64,000 nucleotides of DNA, taken from the NCBI GenBank assembly GCA_948567375.1, contig OX419758.1:54627001-54691000 (forward strand), given 5' to 3'. Positions within the stretch are counted from its first letter, which is position 1; every line of letters starts with the position of its first letter. Source of the DNA: Lunularia cruciata (taxonomy: Eukaryota; Streptophyta; Marchantiopsida; Lunulariales; Lunulariaceae). Below are positions 33,200-46,399 of the stretch, in pieces. A program made the position numbers and the translations under genes. The notes beneath the pieces were generated by a model, which did not search any database, had not been told where the DNA came from, and was given only the letters and a program-made list of their open reading frames with translations.

Positions 33200-36100
33200 T
33201 ACTGTTGACAATACAAACAATGTAATTGATTATAACACCAATGATGTGATCAATAGCATTAAGATAAAATCTGGTTATCACTAAATAATCTCTAAACAGT
33301 TGCATGTATGATTGTAACTGAAAAAAGTAGTGCTCTAGTGTTCGAGCAAATTAACTACAACACTAAAAATATCATGAGAAGTTCAACTCCCAATTCCATA
33401 TTATATATTATATTTATTTAACTTGGATCATATTGTACTTTATTTTGATGTATTTATAGTTATTAAACATTTCCTTTCTAGTTTTCTGTTTTCATTTTTT
33501 AAGATTTCAATTTGTGTGAATATTAACTTATTTGAATTTGGAAAATTACCGTATCATGATGAGAGTAGGTAAAAACTCATAAATATGATCATGAATATCC
33601 TTTTAAATTCTATAAAATAATAAATATAAAGCATGTTTAAGTTAAAATTTAAATATAATAATTTAGAATTAAAAATAAATAAATTAAAAATAAATTAAAT
33701 TATTAAAATATAAATTAAATTGTAAAATATAAATTATAATTTCGAATATTTATATTAGATAATTCACTATACACTCTGAAATTTATTTTTAAACAACAAT
33801 GAACATTTTGTATTTTTTATACATATTAAAAAATTTAAAACCTTGTGATTTGAAAGAGGATTCGAATCGCCTAATATAGATACGAATCGATAGTTATGAA
33901 TAGATATAAATATGATTCCAATCCTTCATTTTTCCTACGCGGTCACCTTTTTCCCATATAGATATGAATCCAATGCTATTGGAAACAAAAACTGCACCAA
34001 AAACCGGAATGGATTAAGATACTCTCGTGTTCCCACGTGTCCTTCCTTCAGTGGTAGATCCACTGTACATTCAGTTCCGAGATTTGTGCTCTTGTTCTCA
34101 GAGGAAAGGCGACCTCGTCGAGCACATGAAGGATGGGAAAATAGGAATTGTTCCTCTTGTTCTTCGGGAACTGGGATTTGGTGTATTTTCGGTTTCGGTT
34201 TCTATTTTCGGATTTGAGTGCACTTTGTTTGTCGATTTCATTCACTGCTTTCGGTATAGAAGATTCTACCTAATGCATATCTTGGACACAATAAAAGAAG
34301 ATAACTGCTCGTGATTTATGATCTGTTTGGAACTTTATGGGGTTGGAAGGCAAAAATATAAAGATTCCTTTAGTTGTGGGAATGGTTTATTATTTTATTT
34401 GTTGAAGTAGAAAAACACGAGTATGATAGAAGTGATAATATACCCTGGACAAAATAGAAAGAATATAAGACACCAAAAAGTGAAAGATAGAAAAAAGAGC
34501 ACATCGCAACTAAAGTGGCAAACTACCTTTATAGAGTTTTCCAAGTCAACCTCCCAATTGTTATTACGAATTAAGCTCTCGTGCAACTTGATTACGGCAG
34601 AATATTACCTTAATTCATGCTTTTGCTACTTTTAAAACATTTGGCTCATTTTTGGTATTAACTTTAAAACCCATAAAATTCAATTCACAAACTTGAAACC
34701 CTATAACCCTATAACTATAACGGAAACTTTTATATTTCAAAATAATTTATTTAGCACCACAGGAAGTGAAGGGAAAAATCGCACCTAGAAAGGACAAGAG
34801 CTAAAAAGAAGATAAAGTCCCTAACAAAAACTATTTTAAATAGCCCAGCTATAAATATATTCAAAAATGTGGGTTATCCTTCTACAGCCTATGGTAGCAT
34901 GGCTTCCCGGATAGACTGGGGTTGGAGCCCATAAACTGGACACCCTGGCTTCAGGGCACGTGGTCTACTCATTTCCCCCTTTAGCAACATGCCCGGTCTA
35001 TTTTAACCATGGCATACTTAGTATAGAAATGATTGGGCTGCCTTTCTCACCCATGTTAACTACGGTAACTCTGCATGCTTGTTTATTCCGTTGCTCTTAC
35101 TTTCAGTTCTGCGATACCCAGCTTTATTACACGGCTGCTCATGATAAAAATTTGTAATTTTAGCTATAAATATTTCAGTTCGCCATTAAATCTCATTTAA
35201 TTTAAAACATAAAGACATTTTATACTATTACGTAGCTGATTGCAAAGATGTAAAAATTAAATACAAGCTGTACATTTGAATGGGTTAGGATAGTAATCAA
35301 CTATGAAACAGTTAAGAAAGGCTATTTGATTTCAGTACTATACTTCGATTAAAATTCTGTAATTAGTTTGAGTGACATAAAAGAGATGGATTTCTAAAAC
35401 ATCCCTCCGCCCCCCGCCCCCCGCCCCCCCCCCCCCCCCCCCCCCCAAAATGTTATGAGGCTTCTAAGTAGATAAGGCTAGTTGTTTCGTTGTGGAAATA
35501 TGATTTATCTGTAGATCTTTTCCACCACTTTTCCACTTCACAAACAGGAATATATAACAAAGGGTAATTAGTCGCTAATTGACAGCAATACTTGAAATCC
35601 AAGCTCAACATATTTGAGAGTGGGAAGCACTGTGTGTTCAGAGCTTTCTCTCTCTTGACTTTGGCTTCAGACTGGACTGGACTGCACCGGCCTGGAATGA
35701 TGCGTTTCCTGATCCCGTTTACGCGCTGGCCGGCGGAAACTGGAAACTTCTGAACATCGGGTGAAAAGCACGTTGATTCACGGGGAGTCCCCGCAAAGCT
35801 ACCAGTAAATTGCCACCGGGTTTTAAACAGAATCCCGGCACCGAGGACAGAGGAATGGACTTACGAAGGGTAAATTCCCGAGCGACAGGAAGTTGAATTC
35901 AAACACGGCAGTGACAGAAAGAAGGAAAGAATCCGAACATTTCAACGGCTAGATAGTTTTGACCGAAGCGGTTCGAATAGTGAGAGAGAGAGAGAGAGAG
36001 GCCGTCATGAAGGGAGGGTCGGGGAAGAATCAGGAAGTAGCTCCATGCAAATCTGGTGGAAGAAATCGTAGCTGCTCGTAGATGGAGACGACGAGGATGA

Positions 36101-36529
36101 TCTGCACAGAAGTGGTTCTAGATGTAGGACATTGTCGTCTGTCATTGCATGAGTCGTCATTGTTGTTGATATTGGGCATATAGTGAAGAAACGGAGAGAG
36201 AGAGCAAAAGGTGAGAGGAGAGTTCAGAGTGATTCTTGTGCGACCGGTCTAAGTTTGAGTATGATGTTGCGATGAGGCAGATTCTGGCGTGGAAATGAGG
36301 AGGAACGGGTGATGGTCTTGACGCCAGTGAGGAAGAAGAGGACGAAAGTGAAAATTGTCGCATAGCTGGTTTGTAGGTAGAGACGCTGCAGGTGATTTGA
36401 GGCGGAAATGCGTGCGCCGGGGAACGATGTGGTGCAATGAGGAGGAGGTGACCTGAGAGTGTTGTACAGAGTGTTTGGGAAGCAGAGGTTTGAGACGGGG
36501 TACGGAAAGGGACTAAAAGGTGGAGAGAG
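33200..36529. other. Spacer and probable promoter/5' UTR of the coiled-coil gene
   Basis: 33200-33890 is AT-rich with nothing recognisable. 34108-34139 carries a half-copy of the 43.5-kb foldback motif. 34150-35400 has no gene. 35403-35446 is a C tract. From about 35600 the base composition becomes more balanced, with an AG run at 35982-36000, which fits promoter and leader of the gene starting at 36530. Long minus-strand frames at 36157-36631 have no domain and are antisense to leader and first exon. Confidence 0.45.
35403..35446. repeat. C-rich simple tract
   Basis: Runs of six C separated by single G, then a long uninterrupted C run ending in AAAA. On the minus strand this gives consecutive G runs capable of a G-quadruplex. 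The exact length may be unreliable because such tracts are error-prone in sequencing. Confidence 0.85.
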
Positions 36530-39459
36530 ATGGGAGCCGAGACGGTGCAGTATGCGCTCTCGGCAGAACTGGATACTTATATGCAGGACTCTATCTTCCA
36601 CATGCTCGGGTTCTGTACCTTTGAGGAGCAATTAACAAAGAAGCTCAGTAGAGCTAAGGAGAGTCAACGTGACCTTGCCATTCAGTTGCAACAGATGCAA
36701 TTTCGCTTGCGTGAAGTTGACCACAGACGCGCTAAATCGAAGGTGCTTCCATCATCTCGTGTCGTTCTGAGTATTTCCTTCCATTTGAAGCAGAATATGA
36801 TCTCAGCGTTTTGCTTTTCGTCGTTTATGCTTTTTATTACAGCCCCTTGCCGCTGTTCTTGTCTTCGTTCACCGCTTGAAATTCATATCACACTGTATGT
36901 TAGATTTGTGAGCGTCTTGGTCGTTTCTCAAGGCGTCCATCACAGAACCGGAGCGGGATCTCTGTTAGCCCTACTTTATGCGTGTCTGTAGCCAGAACTT
37001 TTCAGACTAGACAGCTAATTTGGTATCTTAGGATTTCGCTTCTTTGAACTCCACCACCGATGGGGAAGTACACTGAAGTGGACGCCATTGAAATCAGGAA
37101 GAAGCTGTTTTGAATGCGCAAGCTTTGAAAAGGCAGGTGGCCGAAAATCAGAAGTTGATTGAACAATGTCGAGCGTTGAAAGACGAATGCAGCAGGTTAG
37201 AGCATGAGTGCAATTTGTACCACAACGACCGGGACGTATTTATGGAAGCAGCTTACGAAGCCGAGGATCGAGCGGCTGAAGCTGATGATAGAGCTATGGA
37301 GGCGGAGGCGAAGAACGCGAACCTGATTGCGGAACTTGACCAGATGAGGCTGGCTATGTCTGAGGAGGATAAGCGGAAAAATTTGGAGGTAACTTTCGGT
37401 CCAAGTGCTGTAAAGAGATCCTGAGTGAACGCATGATGGTTTAATTCAAGTCATTACAATGGTTCGTTTTTCCACGATCTACAATGGAAAAGAATATGCA
37501 CGATTGGACTGACGTTTTCGGTCTGCTGTCGTGAGCCCGATCACTGATGCATATTTCAATCTTCCTTCAAGTATATCACGAGAAACTTAACCTTGCGTTC
37601 AGTAGGAAAGTGACCTCCGTCTGCTTCTGCATTACTTAGACTTCGCCTGCGTTTGGAAGCAGTTTTTGTTTCTCACGGAGCTTCACCAAAATCAAAACCA
37701 AAGACTGACTAGATTGTCCACACCGTACATTCGGTAGGGCTTAGCAACGTCTTCACCATTTCCTACTCACGGCCCGTGATTACTAGTGATGATAGGGATG
37801 TGTCCACCACTAGGAACCTGGAGTTTTGTCGACTTTTGGGTGTCCTGACTACATTCTTGAAAGGGGTGAATATTGAGGAACTCATATGCACCGATCAGTT
37901 TTATTCTTGTCTGCGCTTATCTCAACCAGATTCAACAGACTAGAAACTTGCGTTGGCTCCTGAGAGTCGCATATCATAAGCAACTCTTCTTTACCCGATA
38001 ATGATCAATTGAACAGTCCCCTCTCCTGACATTTGAAATCCCGAGCCATTACCGGTATTGGAATACTGCTGCTAACACATCAGTTGGAGCAATTGGATTC
38101 ATGTGTTTCCGTGTACGGCAAACCAGGAAATGACCCAAGACGGTGGTTTTTTCGGACTTCTTTTCAGATTGAGTATTTAGCGGAGCTCGCGGCAATGAAG
38201 TCAAGAATCGCGGAGTTGGAGGGGCAAAATGCGAGGTAGTCTTAGGCTCGCAATCAAATGATTTCGATATTGCATACTTCTTAGACTCCGGGAGTATGTG
38301 ATTTTAGTTTAGAACCTTGTTATATAATCGCAGTAGGAATGCCCTTTTAAGAGGCCAAGGTTGACAGACCGAACTGGTAACTTATGCAGTCTACGGGAAG
38401 CAATATCAAATTCTGCATTTGAGAACTCTACAAGCTTGAGTTTGGATATCCCTGAAGTGGTGCGGGAAGCTGATGCCGCACATGTTGCAGGCATAAATGA
38501 GGTATTACGCAACTCAGATGTTTGCAATTGATGTACCGCTCTAGACTGCTCACTGAATTTCTTCAAGCATTAGATTAGGATGAAGGTCCAATCAGGCACA
38601 GTTGGTCAACGGTCAAATTACCATGATGTTGATCTTTTGATGACGGTTATAACTTATTTGTACAGCAATTCGAGGAGACGAGAAGAGAGCTGCGGAGTTT
38701 GCAGGAGACATATGCCAGTGAAGCAGATGCAAGAAGAGATGAGAGGGTAGTTCATGCAATGGTATCGGCAGCTGTAACCATGGGCATTCTTAGAGGTCTG
38801 GAAGAGGAGAAGGAGGAAAAGATACAGCAACTCAACTTAGAGAATGCTGCTCGTATACGATCCTTGGAATTGGAGTTAAGCGCAAGTCGAGAGAGGTAGC
38901 GTTCCCTACTGCAAGACGACCTTTATATCCTCAGGGCCATCTCAGAACAAGATCCATCAGGGGATGGCCTGCCCATTATTCATGCAGCTTAGACACACCC
39001 CCTTTACTTGGTTCCAATGCATATCTCCGTCCGTAGTTCCAAATATTCTAGCTGCAGGAATATGGAACTACGGACGGAGATATGCATTGGAAATATTCTA
39101 GCTTCCATATTAGTGAAAGAAGCAATGATTAACCAATCGTTGACCTAGGCAATGTGGGTGTTTGAGCAGGCGTCCAGTCTGCGTAAATTCGTTGATATGT
39201 TGTTTCTGCTTTTGAAGTACAAATGAGCTGAGCGTTATACAAATGACTGTAAATGGGCAGAAGGTCTGGCATAAGAAACGAAGCCTCAAAATCTACTTCA
39301 ACATAATTCTCTAGTAGATCTCTTGTAAGTGACCGATATCGTAATACTGCAGGTTCAAGTTGGCAGAGAAAAATGTTCATCATCTTCTGCAAGAGCTCAA
39401 GGCTGTAAGCAAGGAAGCTGCAATATGTAGAAACAACTTAGACAAGGCTGAAGTCGAGG

Positions 39460-39529
<70 letters not shown>

Positions 39530-39802
39530 ACCCCGTCGCACTTTAAGGGTCTTCCGTATGTACCGTGTATCAGATGCAGTTGATACAGGTGTTATTATTA
39601 GTTTAATTTGTTCCTTTGAGGAATTGAGGCAAGCCGGAATCCCTCGTCCTGAAAAGATGTCTTGAGCTCATCGAACTAGTCTATATACTTACCCCATTGT
39701 GGTTCCCGCCAGGTGCAAATGCTGGCTGATGAGAATAAGGAAGTAAGAATTTTATTAAGACGCAGATATGCGGGTCTTGATCCACCTATGCAAAATAAAG
39801 GA
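36530..39802 (+). CDS. Coiled-coil protein of unknown function, seven exons (3' end uncertain)
   Basis: Exons 36530-36742, 37098-37388, 38168-38235, 38390-38501, 38666-38895, 39353-39458 and 39713-39802 all have GT/AG borders, and every junction keeps codon phase (370 codons together). The start ATG 36530 gives MGAETVQYALSAELDTYMQD and a conserved-looking short globular head (LGFCTFEEQL). Long charged heptads follow (for example LKDECSRLEHECNLY, AEDRAAEADDRAMEAEA, EYLAELAAMKSRIAELEG, LENAARIRSLELELSASRER). The layout resembles plant-specific coiled-coil proteins of unknown role. No transmembrane, motor or catalytic motif is seen. The end is not settled. If 39803 is not a splice site, the frame stops at TAG near 39891. 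If it is, weak further exons (40291-40335, then from 40542) are possible. A CT microsatellite starts four bases into the intron after exon 6. Confidence 0.65.
39013..39103. repeat. 29-bp perfect inverted repeat, each arm followed by the same 12 bp
   Basis: Left arm 39013-39041 (TCCAATGCATATCTCCGTCC ... TTCCA) and right arm 39063-39091 are perfect reverse complements over 29 bp with a 21-nt spacer. AATATTCTAGCT follows both arms in direct orientation (39042-39053 and 39092-39103). It lies in the intron between exons 5 and 6 of the coiled-coil gene. Confidence 0.95.
39462..39526 (+). repeat. CT dinucleotide microsatellite
   Basis: About 32 uninterrupted CT units, beginning four bases after the exon 6 donor (exon ends 39458) and so part of the intron's 5' end. 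Confidence 0.97.
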
Positions 39803-42800
39803 GTAAGGTTTCACAACACTTTACATGCTTGGCACAAGTGTCCTCAACCTTTGGGTGTGTACTCTGCAGCGCAAATCTTGTATCACATGTAGCAGTGGGT
39901 CCACCCTGCATACCATTAGTGTTTGTGATCCCTCGATCGTTGTAGAGGATTCCCTAGGGCATTCGGCTTGCTTTTGAGGTGACAATTGTGGACTGCGGGA
40001 ACTGATGTATAGGGCTGGGGATGGTGTTGGCAGAATAACGTCGGTGGTTCTTCGAAGCCGCGGGGACGGCTGCGTCCGAAGCCTTACGAGGTGGTAATAG
40101 GGGACGACACCATATGCGAGATGTGTAAAGCTCTAAGACAGCCGCTTATGCCTTTGCAGCCAAACGCTGTTGACAGGAAAGTAACTCGTCGACAATATCC
40201 TGCTGTCGATGGTAATTTTTGTATTCGTAGTCCGAGCTCCCCTTCTTTGGATGTCTCGCCAGGATCAAAATTTCAGGATTGACAACACAGCAGAAGATTG
40301 CTGTGCTTGACTTGAGCAGTCAGAAGCAAGTGCAGGTACATAATGAGAAGAATAATTATATGCGGCCTAAGGGAGTTCAGTTCATTCAACCCTCCCAGTT
40401 TCTACCGTAGTAAAAATTGCGGGTGCTCCTGTTTGTGCGCTTTGTACAGTAAATGTATCGTCCTAAAGAGTACTGGTCTCATTTCATGGAACAGCACGTT
40501 TTGGCCTCTCTGCCATGAGCTGCTGAGTTTTATGCCCCCACAGGATTGGGATTCCTACGAAGATCCTGTGTTATGGGTCTTTCCGCTCGCCATTCAACCG
40601 AGGGGCTTTTCCAGTCTTGCCTCTCTGCAATTTACCATTTCACTTCCAGGCTTACCGAAGAAAATAACGCATAGTATTTCGCCATCTTTACCCACATGCA
40701 CCTGATCTCAAAGGTCCTTTTGAAGATTAGCATTTGATACGGGTTTGGTTGTAACTAGACCCCCACCTTTTAGCCCAACATCTGAGATCTCTTGTACTCG
40801 ACATATAACTCTTATGTGCGGTCTTCGACGGTATGAAGATTTTGCACTTGAGTATTTCTTCCATCCTTCAGCGAACTCCCGACTTTTCACTTTGTAGCTT
40901 TGTGCTGAGAAACCTGCTTAAACTGTGGCATTTCAATCAAATCGCTGTGGATGTGCATTAATCACACGCGCGTAATCCTGTGGTCTAGCCATGTTTTCTG
41001 ATGGCGAGCCAGCCTGGTAACTAAAGCTGGGACAGGTTGCTTAGAATCTTAATAGATCTGAAAAATAGGTGACATGTACGAAAAGAACAATGGCTGGTTA
41101 CCTTCTGTAGCTGTTGGAACAGTAAAGTTACTAAAGAGCCGTCACGAATCTTTGCCTCTTTATCTCCTGTGTTTGTTTCTGGTGTGACAAAGCAGCGAAA
41201 ACATTCGTTCAACTCAAAAGGTAGTTTGAATTCATTATTGCACACCGTAGCGTTGCCCGTCCCGTGTATAAACCTCAAGCTGAAATTGTCATATTGTTGA
41301 GCTGATCCGTCTCGCTTAAGTCAACTTGTAATTCTAGAACTCTTGAACTTTGCCTGCTGTCGAGCGAAACGAACTGGCAATGCCTTAACCCTAATCACCG
41401 GTGTCCGCCATCTATCCGGATAGAGATGGGTCCATACCCTTCATTTAGGACATGCAACCTGATTCTTAACAGCCTTTTCTTACCCAAGTACAGAAACATC
41501 AAGTCGGACCGAATCGGTAGGAAACAAGGTCCGCATACTTTTGATTGGCGTCCTGAATACCCGTATATCAATTCACCACTTGCGCTCTTCAACCGTGGCG
41601 CATCACTTGAATCTTCTTATACGCACTTGTTGCAGTTGAATCTTGACAGACTCTTGGAAGTCATGAGCAGTAGTACACCAAATCCCAAGGAGTCGAATTT
41701 ATTGCAGTTCTCTTCTTTTGTGAACTTCTTTCTACACTGTGCACGTCTTTTTACGGGAGTCCATCTGCTTTCTACACTCTGCATTTTGATATGCATGTTG
41801 AACCACGGTCATCAAACCGCCACTTACAGCTGCCTTGACGAACTTTCTGTAGTTCTGGATTCCAATATGAACAGTAATGCGGTGACAAAGAGAGAGGACA
41901 TAGGCTTGCCCGCCTCGATCCAATTTCGGAGCGGCATAGTTGGTGGACTGTACTACTGCCGCCAGTCCCGAGCTTTTGCCTACTTGCTTGCACCTGGTGC
42001 ACTTTTGGTGCACCTGCTGCTGTTCGGTAGTTTACACAACAGGGGCTCGTGAACTGTGGAAACCCGAACTCATCCAGGCAAACATGCGCTGGATTACACA
42101 TGCGCTTTATGTGCAGGAGGAGATATACGGATGCTATTGGGGTTTAGCCCCGTTTACCCCTCAGGTTTTATCCTTTTCCGGCTTGATGGGTCTTCCCACC
42201 CTTCTTGGTTTCGCTTTTCGATACACGGAAAAAGATCAACATGACGTCTACTCTACACTCGCCTACATTGCCATGCTGTTCTCATGTCTCTCCATGTTCG
42301 CCCTTCCTCCCGACACGAGGCACTCTACTTCTCAAACTCATTATTGGTCAATAGGTACTGATACTGTTCTGGGCAAGTAAAGATATACACACTACACATA
42401 ACCTAGTCGACGCTCAACTTGTTTTGACGAGAAGATGTGAGAGACCCGCTGCTGTAATCCCAATCTAGATCAGAACCTTTGCAGTCGTTGCTTTCTCAGA
42501 CCTTCACTTAGGGAGGCCTTCGCGAAGGTCTCGCTCCCTTGTATTCTTTGTAAGTGTGGAGAAGGCCAGCGACGCACTCTCGTGATTTATTCCACATCGA
42601 GTGTACAGGTCAGGACAAAACAGCCAATTGACTCCGAGTTGGTGGCGGGTACCACGACTAATTTACTTCTTCCTACATAACCCCAGGACCCATAACACCA
42701 GCAAAGCATCTTGACGAAGTAAATTTGATTACCCGTGCCTCATGGTTTGGTGGTGGTAGCCAAATAATGATAGCGCGAATGTTTCTCCAATTGCACTTGG

Positions 42801-43492
42801 ACATTCTTCTTGATTAAACGCGTTGCACGATAGGAACGTTTTACGGCCGTGTTCTCAAGCAGTTCAGATTTGGTGTGCTTTCCCACTTCCATAAGAATCT
42901 ACTGTAGGTATGTTGCGCATTTGTAGTCTCCCCTTTGGAGTATAGTCCTTCATCCAGACCTCTAAACGACACATAGCCCCTCTCGTTATCGAATGATATC
43001 CAGTATTTTGGTGGAACTTGTGTACGCTGTAGATACCAGTAAGGAAGAACATCTATCTTCTCTTGTTCTGTACGATTCTTAATTTGTATTTCACTGTGCG
43101 CTGGTTGTGATATTCAACCTATAAATGCGGATGAGATCAGATGACTGCTAAAGTCTTTGTCTTATTAACGAGTACAGTACCTGCTCGAAAGACAAATGGC
43201 CATGAGTTTTCTCATGATCCCTCCAGGACAAAATCTATTGAAACTACTAACGTCCAAATAGAATGATTACACTGATCAAGCACTGCACTGGTGGTGGTGG
43301 TAGCACAAACCTGTATAATATGCGTACCTACCAACGGGAATATGGACTACAAGTTACTCTTCCCGTCTCTCGAGTTTTAGTAGAAGGCAATCGCAAGTCT
43401 ACCTGCTTCCATTCTAGCTCTGCGAATATGGCAGATACCAAGTTTCGCACAATACGAATTGCCTTTTCTCTCACGTACGTACGAATTGATGA

Positions 43493-43563
43493 GGTCTTCC
43501 CATCCTTCGTGTTTTCTAGGCCGGTATGGCGACCGCCTAGAAAACACGAAGGATGGGAAGACC
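43493..43563. repeat. Foldback: 29-bp perfect inverted arms, 13-nt loop
   Basis: Left arm 43493-43521 (GGTCTTCCCATCCTTCGTGT ... TAGGC) and right arm 43535-43563 are perfect reverse complements. The loop is CGGTATGGCGACC (43522-43534). Partial relatives lie at 34108-34139 and 42189-42212. Confidence 0.95.
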
Positions 43564-45597
43564 CTTTTCGCGTTTCTCTCAAGTACTCGAAATTCCATAC
43601 TCTACAACCAACATCGCTCATTTGAGAAATATCGAGCAGAAGTGACAGAAGTGTACATGTAACTTACTGTATGACTATGTTAGGCTGAAATGTCATATTA
43701 TGCAACAGGAGATGCATGGTATACGAACAGTTGGTGTAAAAGATTCACTCCAAAGCTTTTCAAGAAAAGCTCTAAATTGAACCAGCTGACGATCCCTGAC
43801 CTAAGTGAAAACATGTGTGGGAGTAAATCTGAGAAAGAGACAGGTAGAATCAAGCATATGGAAATGTACCTCACACACAAACTTCAAGTATTTCAAAACT
43901 AAAAGGAGCGACTGAGTGCGATCATTAGACGCTGAGGCACAGTACATGCGAAGACCACAATACGTCTACAATAATAATGCTGACCTAGTCACCAGCGCTC
44001 ATGAATCTAATGGAAAACACCGGCAGGTAAATACCATGAAAGGAAAAAAGAAATACAAGGCGCACAAGAACACACCCCACACCGCCCCCATTCTTGGTTA
44101 TACTCTTCCTCTCGCCTAGAATGATATGAATCCTATTGCGTCTATCTCTACCGATCCTCTCCTCATTTCGAGAGAGCTTCTTCCTCTGCTGCTGCTCCCG
44201 CCCGCCTGATGGGGCAGCGTAGGAATTGAAGGATGTGGGGTCAGGTTTAGGGTAAGTCGTTACCCTCCGGAGGGAAAGTAAGAATGGAGGATAGACTAGC
44301 ATGCTCCTGTTGTCCAAAGGGTGTGCAAAGTCTTCGCTATTATTAGATAGCACTACTGTACTAGTCTTCTCGTGCAATAGGAGCTGAAGTCCCAGGAACT
44401 CCGGTATCATTGAGCTACCCTATTATTGCAGAGCGATTGAAGGAATATTCCCTCTCAACGGAGCCCAACGGTACTGTAGTTTCCCTGTCGTAGGGCCAGT
44501 TACTCTTCTCTCTGATGATTGGGAATGCAGTTACTGTACCATGATGCTTTTCAAATGTCATTTCCAATTCATTGCACTGAAATGAGTGGTTCATCAAAAT
44601 CTCTTTGATAGCGAAATGAGGACTAAATTGTGCTGATTCAAGGTTTTACCAACTTCAAATTTAAGAACTAGGCAGAGAATTTTCATTACTAAGTAATCAT
44701 GATGTCTTAAATTGGATTGCCACTAACTCTCATAATTACCGAATGTTTGGATTGAACTTTTAGTGTTTAATGTCCATTAAGATAAAGGAAACGGTTATCT
44801 AGATCAGCATTGAGAAAGGAGCAGAGAAATTTCTACTACACAAACTATTTGTATAGTAAATAAGGCTGCTTTATTGTAAACAGGGTTATAAATATCAACA
44901 TTGCGAAAGGAGCAGAGAAGTAAGATTTCTATGGAAAGCGTTGCACTATATACAGGCCATTTGTGAGATATCTATCTAACATCATTCGTATATTTGTCCA
45001 CTATTGTTGCACGTTTGACTCTCTGTCTCTCTCATTCCCATCGAGATTCCATAATGCATGGCTTCGCGCTTTGATACCACTTTCTGGACAGATTTTTGTT
45101 CTGGACTTTCCAGATCCCATAGAAGGGGTCTTGCCACGGCTTATAAAGCTCCATCGAAAACTATAAAGTGGTCAAATGATTAGCCATTTGATTGAAGAAA
45201 GACACACAATTGTGGCTCATATGATCTTTCTGGATTCTTTGTGTACCAAATCAATCTCAACATGCGAGAATATGATCGATTCACGCTACCATAACAGCAT
45301 ACTTGTAAAGTTCTACATGCATATTATTTGCTTTCAAATCTAAAGCACAGTCCATTATTTGTTTTACCTTTTATAGTACTTTTCATTATATGTCCGCTTG
45401 TGTTATGCTTATTACTACTACTATTACTGCTACTTTTACCTTCCAGATTGCTTAGGCAAAAACAAACCATAGAAAACTATAAAATATCTGTACTTCATAC
45501 GTAGTTCAGTTGGAACGCAGTCGCCCTTTTCTATTAGTTGAGTGCATGCTAACAAACTTGCATGTTGTTTAGATAAGTCCTGGTTAACGATTTCAGT

Positions 45598-45850
45598 AGT
45601 GATAATTCCTACCTGACAAGAGCCAAACAAAAGTATCGTAACATGGAAATACTATGATAGCCTACTCGTTTTATTGTGTAGTCTAAATCGTTTATGATGA
45701 GAAGTGTCATTCAGCAAATAGCCAGTGATAAGGCCTACTCACAAGAGCAAAACAAAAAATATTGTAACATGGAAATAATATAGTAGCCTACTCCTTATGT
45801 GTTGTCTTAATCGTTCATGATGAGAAGTGCCATTCAGCAAATAGACTGGG
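45598..45850. repeat. Tandem duplication, unit about 125 bp
   Basis: The unit at about 45598-45724 is repeated at about 45726-45850. Shared boxes are CAAGAGC-AAACAAAA, TAACATGGAAATA, TAGCCTACTC, CGTT-ATGATGAGAAGTG and CATTCAGCAAATAG. Copies are similar but not identical. Confidence 0.85.
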
Positions 45851-46399
45851 ATATAAGTACGACATAAATCTCTTCTTCTACAAGGCAACTGACTTCTATA
45901 TTTGTGGAACTATACTTATTGTTTTCAAACATAATGAATATGCTGAGAGAGGATCGTGGCGATCGCTGATAACTAGTATTCATAACTATCAAAAGTTTCA
46001 TGAAAAGTAATCATACCCCGACCGGATTAGCTAGAGATTTTGATTTCTATCCTCCATATCCGATCCAAGGTTAGGATATGGTACCCACAATCTTGCCTTT
46101 ATTTTAGTAAAGAAGGAACTTAATAATTTGAAATCCGCTGAAAGAAATAAGCTTGAAAGAACGAATTTAAAAGAGAGCAAAACATGCTACCAAAGAGACA
46201 AGCTGAAAACAAAGAGTATGGACAAGGAGGATAAAGCACTCGCCAAAATAACCCAAGGTCCCCCTAACTTGGCAAGCCTTCTGGCGGCAGATCCGGTCCG
46301 TTATAAGTGACGGATGTCCAAGATGGACGGTAGCGGATGGCCGGGGTTTGCAGTTTTGGTAAGGGCTAAACATAACAATGTCGTTAACATAAGGGGGAA

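Noticed and set aside
33850-33900. GATTCGAATCG resembling a tRNA B box
   Set aside because: No A box or cloverleaf at the correct spacing.
36157-36631. Minus-strand frames of 68-135 codons
   Set aside because: Antisense to the leader and first exon of the coiled-coil gene; translation is low-complexity.
41426-42380. Two overlapping + strand frames of 208 and 146 codons and minus-strand frames in the same place
   Set aside because: No domain, no splice pattern and comparable frames on both strands. Could be non-coding or part of a gene I do not recognise, so not annotated as CDS.
43328-43625. Mirror-image frames of 97-120 codons on both strands at the foldback
   Set aside because: They are a by-product of the perfect inverted repeat, which encodes similar peptides on both strands.
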